From Diadema setosum (lineage: Eukaryota > Echinodermata > Echinoidea > Diadematoida > Diadematidae), in NCBI GenBank assembly GCA_033980235.1, contig CM067067.1, forward strand, positions 2,001,001 through 2,065,000: 64,000 bases of DNA, read 5' to 3'. Made by a program: the position numbers and the translations under genes. Positions within the stretch are counted from its first letter, which is position 1; each line of letters starts with the position of its first letter. Positions 1 to 10,379 of this stretch are shown here, piece by piece. The notes beneath the pieces are model-generated. The model was not told where the DNA came from. It worked only from the letters and a program-made list of their open reading frames with translations, and searched no databases.

Positions 1-779
1 CGTACAGTCAGTGTCTATGTCTTGCGTGTGTTTGTGTGTGTGTGTTTGCTCTGGCTTTATGAAGTATATAATCTCATACTTTTGCATGCAAACTTAGGGA
101 GCACGTTGAAATGTTGATCACGAGCATGACAGGTGCGAAAGGATAGTTTTGTATCTACCAAAGACAGATTTCATAATAATGACATCATTTTCCATGATTG
201 CAATAATTAATAATTTACAGAACCTAAACTATGCTTTGCCTTTACCTATTGCATTTCAACTGTGTTGATAATAGGCTCTATTCATTTTCTTATCTGTATC
301 CATAGCTAAGTTTATTTGACCACGTTATTATATAAAAAAAAATCATTGAACAGAAAATAGAGTCTCACTTTCATTCAGCTCGGAGACATCCTGAAGATTA
401 GGAATTACTTTTATTACTTCAAGATTATGGATTAAATTATGAAAATTTCCAACATTTCAAAAATTTAGAAACGTTGCACATTTTCATGCTACAATGGATC
501 TTTTAACGTATGTGTTTAGATACATGCTATCATACACATCCCCACCCCCCCCCCCCACACACACGCACGCATACAAACACTTACAAACACCTACCCTATA
601 ATCAAGGATTATACTCCTAAGCACATTGGTTATGTCACTGCCAATGTTTTAGCGTGTTAACCATACTTATAAGACAGTGTTCGAAATGTTAATGAAGATT
701 CCTATATTAGATATGCGTAGATATTTTCTTCGCAGTAGGAAAAATGTAGGTGGATAATATTTTCACATACTGAGGTCAG
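1..779. other. low-copy AT-rich sequence, no gene seen
   Basis: No open frame or motif looks coding. The only structure is a short TG-rich patch near 27-50 and a 12-base C run (545-556) followed by a CA-rich stretch. Confidence 0.6.
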
Positions 780-879
780 AAATGTTCTCCTACGAAATCC
801 CATTAAACTGTAATTCATCATTAATTTGTTGTTGTTTCTCTTATATTCCTGTACCATTGTCAAAACCATTCACAATATT

Positions 880-915
880 ACAGAGTGTCATACAGAGTGT
901 CATACAGAGTGTCAT
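880..915. repeat. 12-bp tandem repeat, 3 copies
   Basis: The unit ACAGAGTGTCAT occurs three times head to tail without mismatch. It lies in a 105-codon open frame, where it encodes a repeated QSVI-like tetrapeptide, but the rest of that frame is not recognisable and I regard the frame as chance. Confidence 0.85.
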
Positions 916-1297
916 TAGAGATAGTGTCGATAGAGAGAACCGAGTGTCTGCTCATACAGCGATTCAATTATCACAAGTTACATTGCGCAGTACATTAAGA
1001 AATGGATTTAGACAGAAACCACGTCGAAAGTGGACAATATTTGTATTCGTCTTGTTCTATAACAGAATCAATGTCAGTGTTACTTTAAGATCGAAATAAG
1101 ATTGGGCCTGTCACGAAGAGTCAGTGCTATACAATACCATGTGGGGGCGCAATGGAAGAAAACATAAAGCATTATCTTTCTCTAAGCCAGTTTTTTTTTT
1201 TCTATCCGTGTTGGATTCTCTCTTTAAGTCTTCAAATCCATGTGATTAACCAAGTGTTTGCACACGTGAGGGTCAAACTAACTCCAGGGGACACGTG

Positions 1298-1306
1298 GGT
1301 GTGTGT

Positions 1307-1352
<46 letters not shown>

Positions 1353-1370
1353 ATGTGTGTGTGCATCCCT
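1298..1370. repeat. (TG)n microsatellite
   Basis: An interrupted TG array of about 70 bp with GAG and GCGCG interruptions. It creates Cys/Val-rich and His/Thr-rich spurious frames on both strands. Confidence 0.9.
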
Positions 1371-2089
1371 AATACTTTCACTCTCTGGACAAATCTCTCC
1401 AGGACTCTGTCAACACGGGACTGGCGATCGATCAACTGCTTGTCACGTTGTGTGCTCATCTGTACTGCCGCCTACAGGAGCGTGGCGACTAATGTCGAAC
1501 TAAGTGAATGTTGACGGTTTCCCGCTCGCTTGATCGGCGCGAAAGACACGCCTAGGCTTTCAGCGAGTCTCACATCGGAGAATGGGCATAGCGATAAAAT
1601 TTTCATGTTGTAATTGAAGAATGAACCATATCATTTCTCTTATAGCCTTATACGCAGGCGTCCTTCAGGACATCAATCAAAGAATGCTTTCTTTCCACAG
1701 AAAAAAAAAAACCACCCACACACCAACGTTTCAAAATCATTCAAATACGTTCTGCATAAATAATACTAGTAAGCGAACTGTACAAGGAAACATAGCTAAT
1801 TTTGCGATGGGCAAAACAATTAGCTTCACCTATATAATCATAATAATAGCTTCATGTAGGCGGCGGTTCCACGAAAGAACTCATTGAAAAAAAAAGATCG
1901 TCTTTGTATTCGAAAGTTATTTCTATTACGATCTTGCGTCCTTTTTTTTTTTCATCAGCCATCATTCATTCGTTCTGCGTCATTTTTCTCCCTTTTCCCC
2001 TTCTCTTTGTGTTGTAATTTACTGTTTCCACTTCTTTCCATTCTCTTTCGCTTTCTTTCCTTCCACCTAAAAAATGAAGAACTGGCGTA

Positions 2090-2900
2090 GCATCACGTGA
2101 ACAATCACATGCAAGCATGAAGTGTTCTCGTGAAGACACTCACTGCATTCCATAATTTGACAATCTGACGCAAACTCGCATCCTAGCATTGTAACTTCCA
2201 GCAAGCTTTGTTTACCCACACCAGAGAGTGTAGTCTGATATGTTCAAACCACGATGTGTCAGTGCACCAGAAAATGAGAAAGATAATAGATGAAATCTTT
2301 GAAGGCTTCGTGGCGGTAGATGTTGGGCGGTCACGTATTCTTTCTTGGGTGTGTATGTGGCTCTGAAAAGGGTCACATTCTCTTGAAAACGGCAAGAACG
2401 GCAAGGACATGAGTGGGTAGGCCCATTTCATGGCCACATACATAAAAATACGTCTTGCACGTGGTGCACCGATAAGCCTTCTGCCACGAAAAATACAGTC
2501 TTCATCTGTATTAGTGTAAAGTAAGGCCGCGGTGAATAGGGAAAAAATTGAAGTGCCGGAATCAAACTGCATTTTTCTTTACATGATTCAAGTCAGCATT
2601 CCTATTGCAGGAGAGACGTCAGATAGAGACTAAACTTTAACACACGCCAGCAGGAAAAACAGAAATATATCGGGAGAAATTGATGGAGGTGAACAGGTTT
2701 CTCCCAATCTGAAGTTCTGGTCTCTTTCGCTAGTCTCGTGCGTGACTCGGCATCTCAAATGACATGGCAGTGTGCACTGCACCCTGTACCACAGAGGTAC
2801 CACACACCTCCCTAGGCTGGTAGACACTTTTCCTCCTGTGGGTTGCCAATACCAGAATACCTAGTATGTGCCTGTTCGCTGAGCACATACACTAGCACTT
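2090..2900. other. low-copy sequence, no gene seen
   Basis: Frames on the minus strand reach 129 codons (2183-2572) but show no recognisable domain, no repeat homology within the window and no splice-site context. Nothing is called. Confidence 0.4.
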
Positions 2901-2928
2901 GACACCTCAGTACTCCTATCTATCTATC

Positions 2929-4526
2929 TATCTCCTTTATTATTTGCAGTGTATTTAAATGATTTTGAATATTTTGTTAGCAGACATTATAAGGGTCTTG
3001 ATATGTGTGCATCTGAGATAAGGAAACATCTCAGTGATGATGATGTTGAAATTTTTCTACGCCTTTACGTGTTATTATATGCTGATGACACAATAGTCAT
3101 GGCCGAGTCAGCTGATGAATTGCAATCTGCTTTGTCTGCTGTTCAGCAATATTGTGACCTTTGGAAACTATCAGTTAATACAAGTAAGACTAAAGTGGTT
3201 ATTTTTTCAAGAGGTAAAGTTCGTAAATACCCTGTTTTTTCTTTTGGTGAAAGTCAGCTTGATGTTGTGGATGATTATGTTTATCTTGGAACAGTGTTCA
3301 ACTATAATGGATCATTTAATAAGGCTATTAAAAGACAAGTGAATCAAGCTAGGAGGGCCATGTTTAATTTGATCTGTAAGGCTAAGAAGTTATGCTTACC
3401 CGTAGATATACAATGTGCTCTTTTTGACCAGCTTGTTGTTCCAATTTTATTGTATGGTTGTGAGATTTGGGGTTTTTGTAAGCTGGATTACATTGAAATG
3501 TTTCATAAGAAGTTTTTAAAAAGTATCCTTAGGCTTCAGCGTGGTACTGCAAATTGTATGGTGTATGGGGAATTGGGCAGGTTCTCTTTAACAAGTACGG
3601 TAGAGAAGCGTTTGGTTAATTTTTGGGCGAGGATTAGTCAAGGTAAAAAGTCTAAGCTTTCATACATTATTTATAAATTGTTACGCCAGCTACATGATTG
3701 TGGTGAGATTGAATCAGAGTGGATCAAGAACGTTAGAGGTGTTTTAGACAAGTGTGGTATGTCAAATTTATGGTTAGAGGATGTCCCATTGAATCTTAAA
3801 TGGGTCAAATCATCTTTGAATCTTAGGTTGGATGATATGGACAAGCAAAATTGGATTGCTGAAGTGAACAGAAACCGTTTATGTTTTAATTATAGAATTT
3901 TTAAACAGGAGGTTGGCTTAGAAAATTACTTATTAAAGCTGGATGTTGTGGAAAGAATAACTCTGTGTAAATTTCGTTGTGGGAACCACAAGCTGCCTAT
4001 TGCTACTTGTCGATATTTACCTGATCAAGTATCCCAATTATGTACTCTATGTAACTTGCAGGTTCAAGGGGATGAATTTCATTACTTGTTGGTTTGTCCT
4101 TTCTTCAGTGAAACACGTAGGCATTATATTAAGAGATATTTCTCACGCCGTCCTAACGTTATTAAATTTCATCAATTATTTAGTAGTAAGAGTATTAAAA
4201 CGTTGAAGAATTTGTCTAGATTTTGTAAGATAATTATGTTGAAGTTTGTCTAGAATCATTTTTAGTAGTGCCAAAACTGTGAGGTGTGCAAGTTGGCACA
4301 GTGTGCTCTATTTGTTGTTAAATCTTGCCGTTATTATATTACATGTATTTATGTGTTGTGACTGCCAAAGATTTAATTTTTCTTTTATTGTGTGTTTTAT
4401 ACCATTGTATTTCTTCCATGCCCCGGGAGGGGCCGTTTTAAGAAATAAAATTCATTGTCATTGTCATTGTCATTGTCATTGTCATTGTCATTGTCATTGT
4501 CATTGTCATTGTCATTGTCATTGTCA
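2929..4526 (+). mobile_element. 5'-truncated non-LTR retrotransposon (LINE)
   Basis: The homology starts abruptly in the middle of the reverse-transcriptase domain, directly after a (TCTA)n stretch, as expected for target-primed reverse transcription that stopped early. The element continues through an intact C-terminal frame, a 3' UTR of about 200 bp with a GC-rich patch (near 4423-4436), AATAAA at 4444-4449, and a terminal array of about twelve CATTGT units (4453-4525). A simple-repeat tail in place of poly(A) is typical of several LINE clades. The hexamer ACTCCT is found at 2912-2917 and again at 4526-4531 and could be a short target-site duplication, though this is weak. The open frame suggests a fairly recent insertion. 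I cannot assign the clade firmly. Confidence 0.9.
2931..4253 (+). CDS. LINE reverse transcriptase, C-terminal part
   Basis: The frame encodes the second half of a LINE ORF2-type reverse transcriptase, the enzyme that copies element RNA into DNA at the nicked target. It opens with LSPLLFAVYLNDF (the conserved block before the catalytic motif; the leading L is at 2928-2930). It then has LLYADDTIVM with the catalytic YADD at residues 44-47 when counted from the GTG codon at 2949, the NTSKTKVVIF block near residues 77-86, YLG at 112-114, and LLYGCEIWGF near 168-176. Near the end a Cys-His knuckle (Cys365, Cys368, His378, Cys383) matches the zinc-binding region C-terminal to reverse transcriptase in many LINEs. 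The endonuclease and the palm part with the first catalytic aspartate are missing, so the copy is inactive. There is no true start codon. The frame is free of internal stops for 440 codons and ends at TAG 4251-4253. Confidence 0.93.
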   Translation, partial: SPLLFAVYLNDFEYFVSRHYKGLDMCASEIRKHLSDDDVEIFLRLYVLLYADDTIVMAESADELQSALSAVQQYCDLWKLSVNTSKTKVVIFSRGKVRKYPVFSFGESQLDVVDDYVYLGTVFNYNGSFNKAIKRQVNQARRAMFNLICKAKKLCLPVDIQCALFDQLVVPILLYGCEIWGFCKLDYIEMFHKKFLKSILRLQRGTANCMVYGELGRFSLTSTVEKRLVNFWARISQGKKSKLSYIIYKLLRQLHDCGEIESEWIKNVRGVLDKCGMSNLWLEDVPLNLKWVKSSLNLRLDDMDKQNWIAEVNRNRLCFNYRIFKQEVGLENYLLKLDVVERITLCKFRCGNHKLPIATCRYLPDQVSQLCTLCNLQVQGDEFHYLLVCPFFSETRRHYIKRYFSRRPNVIKFHQLFSSKSIKTLKNLSRFCKIIMLKFV

Positions 4527-4849
4527 CTCCTTTGTCGTAGTCTCTTTCAGGGTCTGCAAAATCTATAATCCGAACGAGAATCGCTTTCAATTTCAATGCA
4601 ATTCAAAAGTGAAGGCAATTATGGACCTTATCTTTTCCGACAATACAGTGTACTCAGAACGACCGTTACGCACACGCTTGAAACACAAAATTAAGGGCAT
4701 AAGTTATTTTATTTGGAGTGGTTTCACTGGAATTGAGAGCTTCAAATTCCACTCGTCATTCTAGGCATCTGTTGTATTCTCATTGTGCGTATGAAACAGT
4801 CCCACTCTTTGATATACTTCCGATTCATAATCACTTTCCAGTTATGTGC

Positions 4850-4965
4850 TTGAGTTTGAGTTTGAGTTTGAGTTTATTTATTTAACCAAGGTAAAAAGCT
4901 TGCTATCAGCTAAAAGCTGTTTTTCAGCAAGGCAAGGCTTGATAACCCATTTGATTAGACCATGT
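4850..4965 (-). mobile_element. LINE 3'-end fragment, inverted
   Basis: On the minus strand this reads as a 3' terminus: a short unique stretch, then TTGGTTAAATAAATAAA and a tail of CTCAAA units. On the plus strand it appears as GAGTTT repeats followed by TTATTTAACCAAGG. The same layout occurs at 23.4 and 44.4 kb, so it is probably a truncated LINE or LINE-mobilised SINE end. Confidence 0.5.
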
Positions 4966-4969
4966 GCGT

Positions 4970-5930
4970 CACATAATATCTACAAGAAATACAAAGGTGG
5001 GAAAACGCTACCGGTATATCAATTAAAAGTAGCTGGGCGAAGACGAAAATGCATTTGACATTGGAACAATGACTCGTATAATCTTATTTCTGAATATAAC
5101 TTGCGTGCTTTGGATTGAAAATTTGAATATTACGTAGCAGGAGCATGTCTTAATAACATGTGCTTTCCGTCAGTGAAAGAAATGGCAGCACTTTGCCGTA
5201 GTTTACAATTACAGGCAGTTCAGAATTACTGCACTGACGTCAAATGAAACTCTGTCCACAGATCAAATAAGCGGGAGTGTGGGGAAACTGAAAGAAGGTG
5301 TACGGCGGAGGACTTCTCATCACCACGTAGAGAAACGGGTCGCCTAAATCATGGAATGAATCCTAAATGGGGCGAGCCCTTTCTCCAGCCAGATGTCGAG
5401 GTTGTCGGGCACGACAGGAGGAAAACTTCGTTTTATCTGACGTCACAATCAATCAGTGTCACAGACATCCCAAATAGGAACGACTTCAGACAGGAGTGCA
5501 GAGATAGCCTAGGAGTGAGATCGCGGTATCATCCTTCTTTTGAGATGGGGAAGAGTGTCTCAATCAATTGAGGAGATAACATAAAGGCCAACATAGACAC
5601 GAAGTGATCAAAGTTACGCGTAAAACTCGACAAGACAAATTAGACGTGCTGTATACAAATATCCTTCTACAAAATTAGCTGCTCATCACGAGAAGATTCC
5701 GTATCTAATAAAGCCTCGAACAGTTTAGACTATATAGCTATTTTGTGTGTGTGTTGTTGTTTTTTTGTCTTCATAATATATTGCCAAAATCCATTTCCAT
5801 CGATAATTTATGATCAATATTTGTTAAAACCAAGTGCATCAGAAGAACAGCACATTAAAACAGGTTGTTGCATGAGCATTTTCGGGAAAAAATGAAAAAA
5901 AAAAAAAAACCAACGAGATGGCAAGAGCTC
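4970..5930. other. low-copy sequence, no gene seen
   Basis: An open frame of 71 codons at 5356-5571 has no recognisable motif. No inverted repeat or splice-bounded frame was found. Confidence 0.4.
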
Positions 5931-5976
5931 TGTATATGTTTGACATTTCTATCCTGAGAATTCTTCGGCGTGACAG

Positions 5977-6007
<31 letters not shown>

Positions 6008-6062
6008 CGTATTTCTGTCGCGCTGAAGAATTCTCAGGATGATAAATAATGTCAACCATACA
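5930..6062. repeat. inverted repeat with (AT)n core
   Basis: The left arm around 5931-5975 and the right arm around 6014-6062 are inverted copies. Both contain ATCCTGAGAATTCTTC and the arms differ at only a few positions. They flank an (AT)n tract (5980-6007). The layout is that of a small foldback element whose loop is, or has expanded into, a microsatellite. Confidence 0.8.
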
Positions 6063-6079
6063 ACAGGTCAACTTTGTGG

Positions 6080-6080
6080 A

Positions 6081-6158
<78 letters not shown>
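6080..6158. repeat. compound (TG)n(TA)n microsatellite
   Basis: A short TG array runs directly into a TA array of about 60 bp with one TATG interruption. Confidence 0.9.
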
Positions 6159-6159
6159 A

Positions 6160-7520
6160 TCATATACATGCACATTACAAAAAAACAAAAGAGTGAAGAG
6201 TGAAAAAAATAAACATTAATCACCCAATGCGGACAAACCCAAAGAAACAACCGAGAAAAATCAAGGTAATGATTTTTTTAAACATTATATACAACAGTTA
6301 ATAACGAAGGGGGGGGGGTGATGTTCTTCTGTATAATATAAGATATAAGAATATTGATGTATATGGTCTATATTTCTTACGGATTGAAAATATGAAGACA
6401 TGTGTGGGGGGGGGGGAACTGAACCTCAATCATTGGCTTTCACGTCGAGCTTGAGTTGAAAAACCAAGCAGTCTGATCATACAAATCCAGCTCCAATAAA
6501 ATTTACAATCGCTTAAGGCCACGAAGTTTCTTTATTTCAATGCCAATCTATTTTGTTGATGACATTCCACATTTCTTTGGGGTAAGGCTTATTTTCCTGT
6601 CATAATATCATATACCTATATCAATTTAGCATTTCCAAGAATATAACGATGACCATTAATGACAATATCACATCAAAGCTGTTAAAATATCCAAGTTGTG
6701 CCCTTTAACCTCTCCAGGAGGTATACGTTTATTCTCCCTTGATAAAATAAAACAGAATAAACACACATAAATCACCAACAAAATCCCACTGCTTGATAAA
6801 TTTATGATACCGACGTGATCTACGTCTTAATACAGATGTTGCATTTTTTTTTATTTCTGCCACTGTCTCATATTTTCGCGTTGTCATGGCAAACTGTTCA
6901 TTTGCAGTCCCTGCTTCATGCGGACAAGCACATATTGCATAGGAAAAGTGAGTCTTAATAAATGTAGTTCAAAGTACGTCGAAATAGAGAGAATATTAGA
7001 GAAGCATCGTGGGACGAGTTTTTTTTTTTCTTCTTCTTCTTCCTGGAAGCCTGCACATTTTTGCCGCCGAACGTGCGTGGAATTGAAGGACAGACGACAC
7101 CCCGTAACTAAACAGGTAAATTTGACTGCGACTGCAGTCTGCTCTCCATAATGTGCACGTCACACATCCTACGTGCTGGCGGCACGTTTCCATTTCTACA
7201 TTTAAATTACATGAAGAACCGATGCCGGGAACAGAACGCCTTTACCTACACAGATGTTCTCGGCTGTCTTGGTCTTATCTTATCTCCACCCACCTCCATC
7301 CACCATCTTTTTGTATTCTTGTTACCTTTTCTTTTTCAATCTTTACATATTCACTCAAAAAAAAAAACACTTCCCAGGAAAAACGTTATGGTCACAATTT
7401 ACGTTTGTTTTCAAGATACGGAGGCCATGTTCAATAATGAAGTCGATAAATGCTTCAGGCGGTCTCATAATCTTCTCATATAGCTGGCGACAGACTTAGA
7501 TGATTTTACAGCCAAAAGGA
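6160..7520. other. low-copy sequence with G runs, no gene seen
   Basis: Contains poly-G runs of 10 bases (6309-6318) and 11 bases (6406-6416). Several overlapping frames at 7150-7500 are short and unrelated to any family I recognise. Confidence 0.4.
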
Positions 7521-7523
7521 AAG

Positions 7524-7525
<2 letters not shown>

Positions 7526-7563
<38 letters not shown>
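7526..7563. repeat. (TA)n microsatellite
   Basis: A pure AT/TA array of about 38 bp. Confidence 0.9.
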
Positions 7564-7567
<4 letters not shown>

Positions 7568-7739
7568 TTATAGCTAAAATCACAAAATTACCTTGAATAT
7601 TCTATATACAATATCCTTTTGTACGAGAAAATATGCATCGAACCCAAAATTGAAAGTTCCCTCTAATCTGCGTGGATGAGAGCATTATTTAGGGAGGGAA
7701 GAGATTATGACGCAGTAAACTTAGCTAAAATCAATGTGA

Positions 7740-8307
7740 TTAAAGGACAAGTCCACCTTCATAGACATGTGGATTGAGTGAATGCAGCAAAATTAGTAGA
7801 ACACAGCAGTGAAAGTTTGAGGAAAATCCGACAATCCGTTCAAAAGTTATGAATGTTTCAAGTTTCTGCTCACTCACTGCTGGATGAGAAAACTATACTA
7901 CAGCTTGTGATGTCACATGTGTATAACGATATAAAGGAAATATAAGAAAATTCAACATATTTTCGCTTTTCTTGCATAATAAAAGAACACTTGACTTGCC
8001 TCTTTTAGAAGTCAGAGGAAATAATATCATCCTTGACATACGTCAGTGACAAGTCGAGGAAATGTGCACTTTTTTTTCAAAAAATAAAGTTTTGTGATAT
8101 TCTCTTTATATTTTCCATATACCGTTCTACGCATGTGACATCATACACTGTAGTAGTCTTCTCATCCAGCAGTGACTGCGCAGAAATTCAAAAATTCATA
8201 CTTTGGGACGGATTGTCGGATTTTCCCCAAACTTTCACTGATGTGTTCTAATAACATTGCTCCATTCACTCGATCCACATGGATATGAAGGTGGACTTGT
8301 CCTTTAA
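7740..8307. mobile_element. 568-bp foldback MITE, TTAA flanked
   Basis: The first roughly 280 bp and the last roughly 280 bp are imperfect inverted copies over nearly the whole length. The ends read TTAAAGGACAAGTCCACC at the left and its reverse complement at the right. The outermost TTAA (7740-7743 and 8304-8307) fits a TTAA target duplication (piggyBac or Kolobok type), but a TA target (Tc1/mariner type) cannot be excluded. There is no transposase frame, so it is non-autonomous. Arm divergence and indels suggest it is not very young. Confidence 0.9.
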
Positions 8308-8309
8308 CT

Positions 8310-8915
8310 TTCAAAAGAAAAAGAAAAAAGGAGGGAGCCTTATCAGATAAAGTCACAGCAAGGACGAGCTACACCATTCTCTGGACTCTGACATTTTAGC
8401 CCATAATTCACATGTGTGTCAGTAAAGCCTGCGACTTAACCCATGACGCACGGATCTCACAGTCTTACTCTCGGACCTTGGCTCGTATGTACACGCAGTA
8501 CATGGTGTATGACAACCTGCCAAACTCAATATGAGCATCTAAATACAGTGTAGATTGAAATCGGCCGTAAAGTTACAGCAAGGTAGTGGATATTTTATGC
8601 ACTATTTTTTGTGACTACAGTCCTTGTCTTCTGCCTGGATTTCCTATGCAACCTCGTGGAACAGCAAAGTTGAGTGAAGATTCATAATCACAAATTTAAT
8701 AGCTAAGTCCTTAAAAACACATGATAAAACCTACTCGACAAATAGTTCGCCTTCAAAAAGATTAATTTTCAACTGACATGTAGATTCTTGAGTGGATTTT
8801 TGCAATCCTGGAAGGCCAGAGTCCGGGAAAGGGATATTCTAACCTTACTACGATGAGACTCATCTAGATCAAATCCAAACGTCACAGAAGCATACCATTA
8901 TGTTTGTATAGGTGC
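8310..8915. other. low-copy sequence, no gene seen
   Basis: No long frame, no inverted repeat and no microsatellite. Nothing recognisable. Confidence 0.4.
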
Positions 8916-8916
8916 A

Positions 8917-8918
<2 letters not shown>

Positions 8919-8949
<31 letters not shown>

Positions 8950-8961
8950 CTGATGTGTGTG
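8919..8961. repeat. (TG)n microsatellite
   Basis: A TG array of about 30 bp followed by an imperfect TG-rich extension. Confidence 0.85.
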
Positions 8962-8999
8962 TGCGTTTTCATTCAAATCATCTTTGTTACAATATGATG

Positions 9000-9215
9000 A
9001 TACTGTAGTTGATCTATGTCAGTTATAATGATAATTTAGAAATATTGTTATAAGGATGTATGTCCTGTTTTTAATGATGTAGTTTATCAAGCATGTTGTG
9101 ATTTGTATCTATAGACTATTTCTTTTCCTAAAGTCGAACACATGACTCTGTGTGAATTTGGTTGTGTGATGATTATGCTTTGAATGAAATCTCAATAAAC
9201 ATACATTTAAAAAAA
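9000..9215 (+). other. possible transcript or retroelement 3' end
   Basis: AATAAA at 9193-9198 is followed about 16 bp later by a short A run and then a TG-rich tract. The preceding 200 bp are AT-rich and non-repetitive. It could be the 3' end of a LINE, a processed pseudogene or a real transcript; no coding remnant is visible upstream. Confidence 0.25.
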
Positions 9216-10115
9216 GTGTGTTTGTATGTGTGTGTGCGTGTGTGTCCTTTGAAATATGTTCCGTTTACCTTTACTCTTTACTTTGCGTTGTATGCAAGAC
9301 GGTTGTTATGAATGCGGCTAAATAAATGAAGAAAAAATCCCTACGAGCTCTTGAGTAATAACAAAATGAGATGATATAGATAAAAAAGCTAGAAGAAGAA
9401 GATATTGAATAAGTGTTGTCTGTAATTAACCTCCTGATGTGAAGATTATTAGTTACATATTATTGGTTTCTCAGTAATAGACACTGGAGGAAAACTTTTT
9501 TTGGATAGAATGATGTTATCATTGTACTCTGTGATCTATCTCTACATCTTTGTGAGTTCCACCCCAAGATAAGTGTTCTCAAGCACTTAACAACAACGAC
9601 GAATATTCGTGAAATGAAAATCCTCTCTACATTCACGAGGACTTTGATGAATAGAATAAACTTCAGCAATGAGAAAAAATGACAGTTCCATTGCCAAGAA
9701 AAAAAAAAGAGATTAGCATCCGCTTCTCAGAAAGAAATTATGTGAAATCTTTTATTAGGTCATCTCGTTCTGAAGTGATAGAAACTTCACATACAAAGAG
9801 AGTGAAAGTTGCATTAAAAAGAAAAAGCCATCAAAGTAACAAATTACAGTGTGAGAATGTCTTATTTTGTGATACAATGTTAGAAACTGGAAACTAAAAA
9901 AAGTCCTGCTTAATGATGCATTCGTTTACTTTCTTTTAGTCGTTTTTCTTGATGACTTGATAACGAGCTGCTCGTCTCACCTAATAAAATCAGATGCAAA
10001 TGAATACTTGGAATCATTTCTGCGAGCCGTATTCGTTACTTGGCGATTAAAAGCCTCGGACAAATCTTGCAGTAGTCGAGAGCAACTTGTGCAGACGTAG
10101 AGGCATGATCTAAAC

Positions 10116-10162
10116 ATGATGATGTTGTTGATGATGATGATGGTGATGGTGATGATTACAAC
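10116..10162. repeat. (GATGAT)n-type trinucleotide tract
   Basis: Interrupted GAT/GGT trinucleotides, next to a purine tract. Confidence 0.7.
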
Positions 10163-10212
10163 ACAATGAAACGGAACAATGATACTGAAAATGATAATGA
10201 TGATGGTGGTGG

Positions 10213-10365
10213 CATGGAAGTAGAAGAAGAGGAAAAAAAGGAAGAAGAAGAAGAAAAAGAAAAAGAAGAAAAGAAGAAAAAGAATAAAGAGAAAAGGAAG
10301 AAGAAATAGAAAAAGAAGAAGAAGAAGAAAAAAAAAAGAAGAAGAAGGAGAAGAAGAAGAAGCAC
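10213..10365. repeat. 150-bp purine tract (GAA-rich)
   Basis: The plus strand is almost all A and G, mostly GAAGAA and GAAAAA units. The minus strand gives spurious poly-Phe/Ser/Leu frames. Long pure purine tracts of this type can form triplex (H-DNA). Confidence 0.9.
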
Positions 10366-10379
10366 ATGAATATCAAATC

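Noticed and set aside
1232..1514. Cys/Val-rich and His/Thr-rich frames
   Set aside because: Produced by the (TG)n microsatellite.
4246..4764. 172-codon frame with a Cys-His repeat
   Set aside because: Out-of-frame reading of the LINE 3' UTR and its CATTGT tail.
10110..10376. Poly-Phe/Ser frames on the minus strand
   Set aside because: Shadow of a GAA-rich purine tract.
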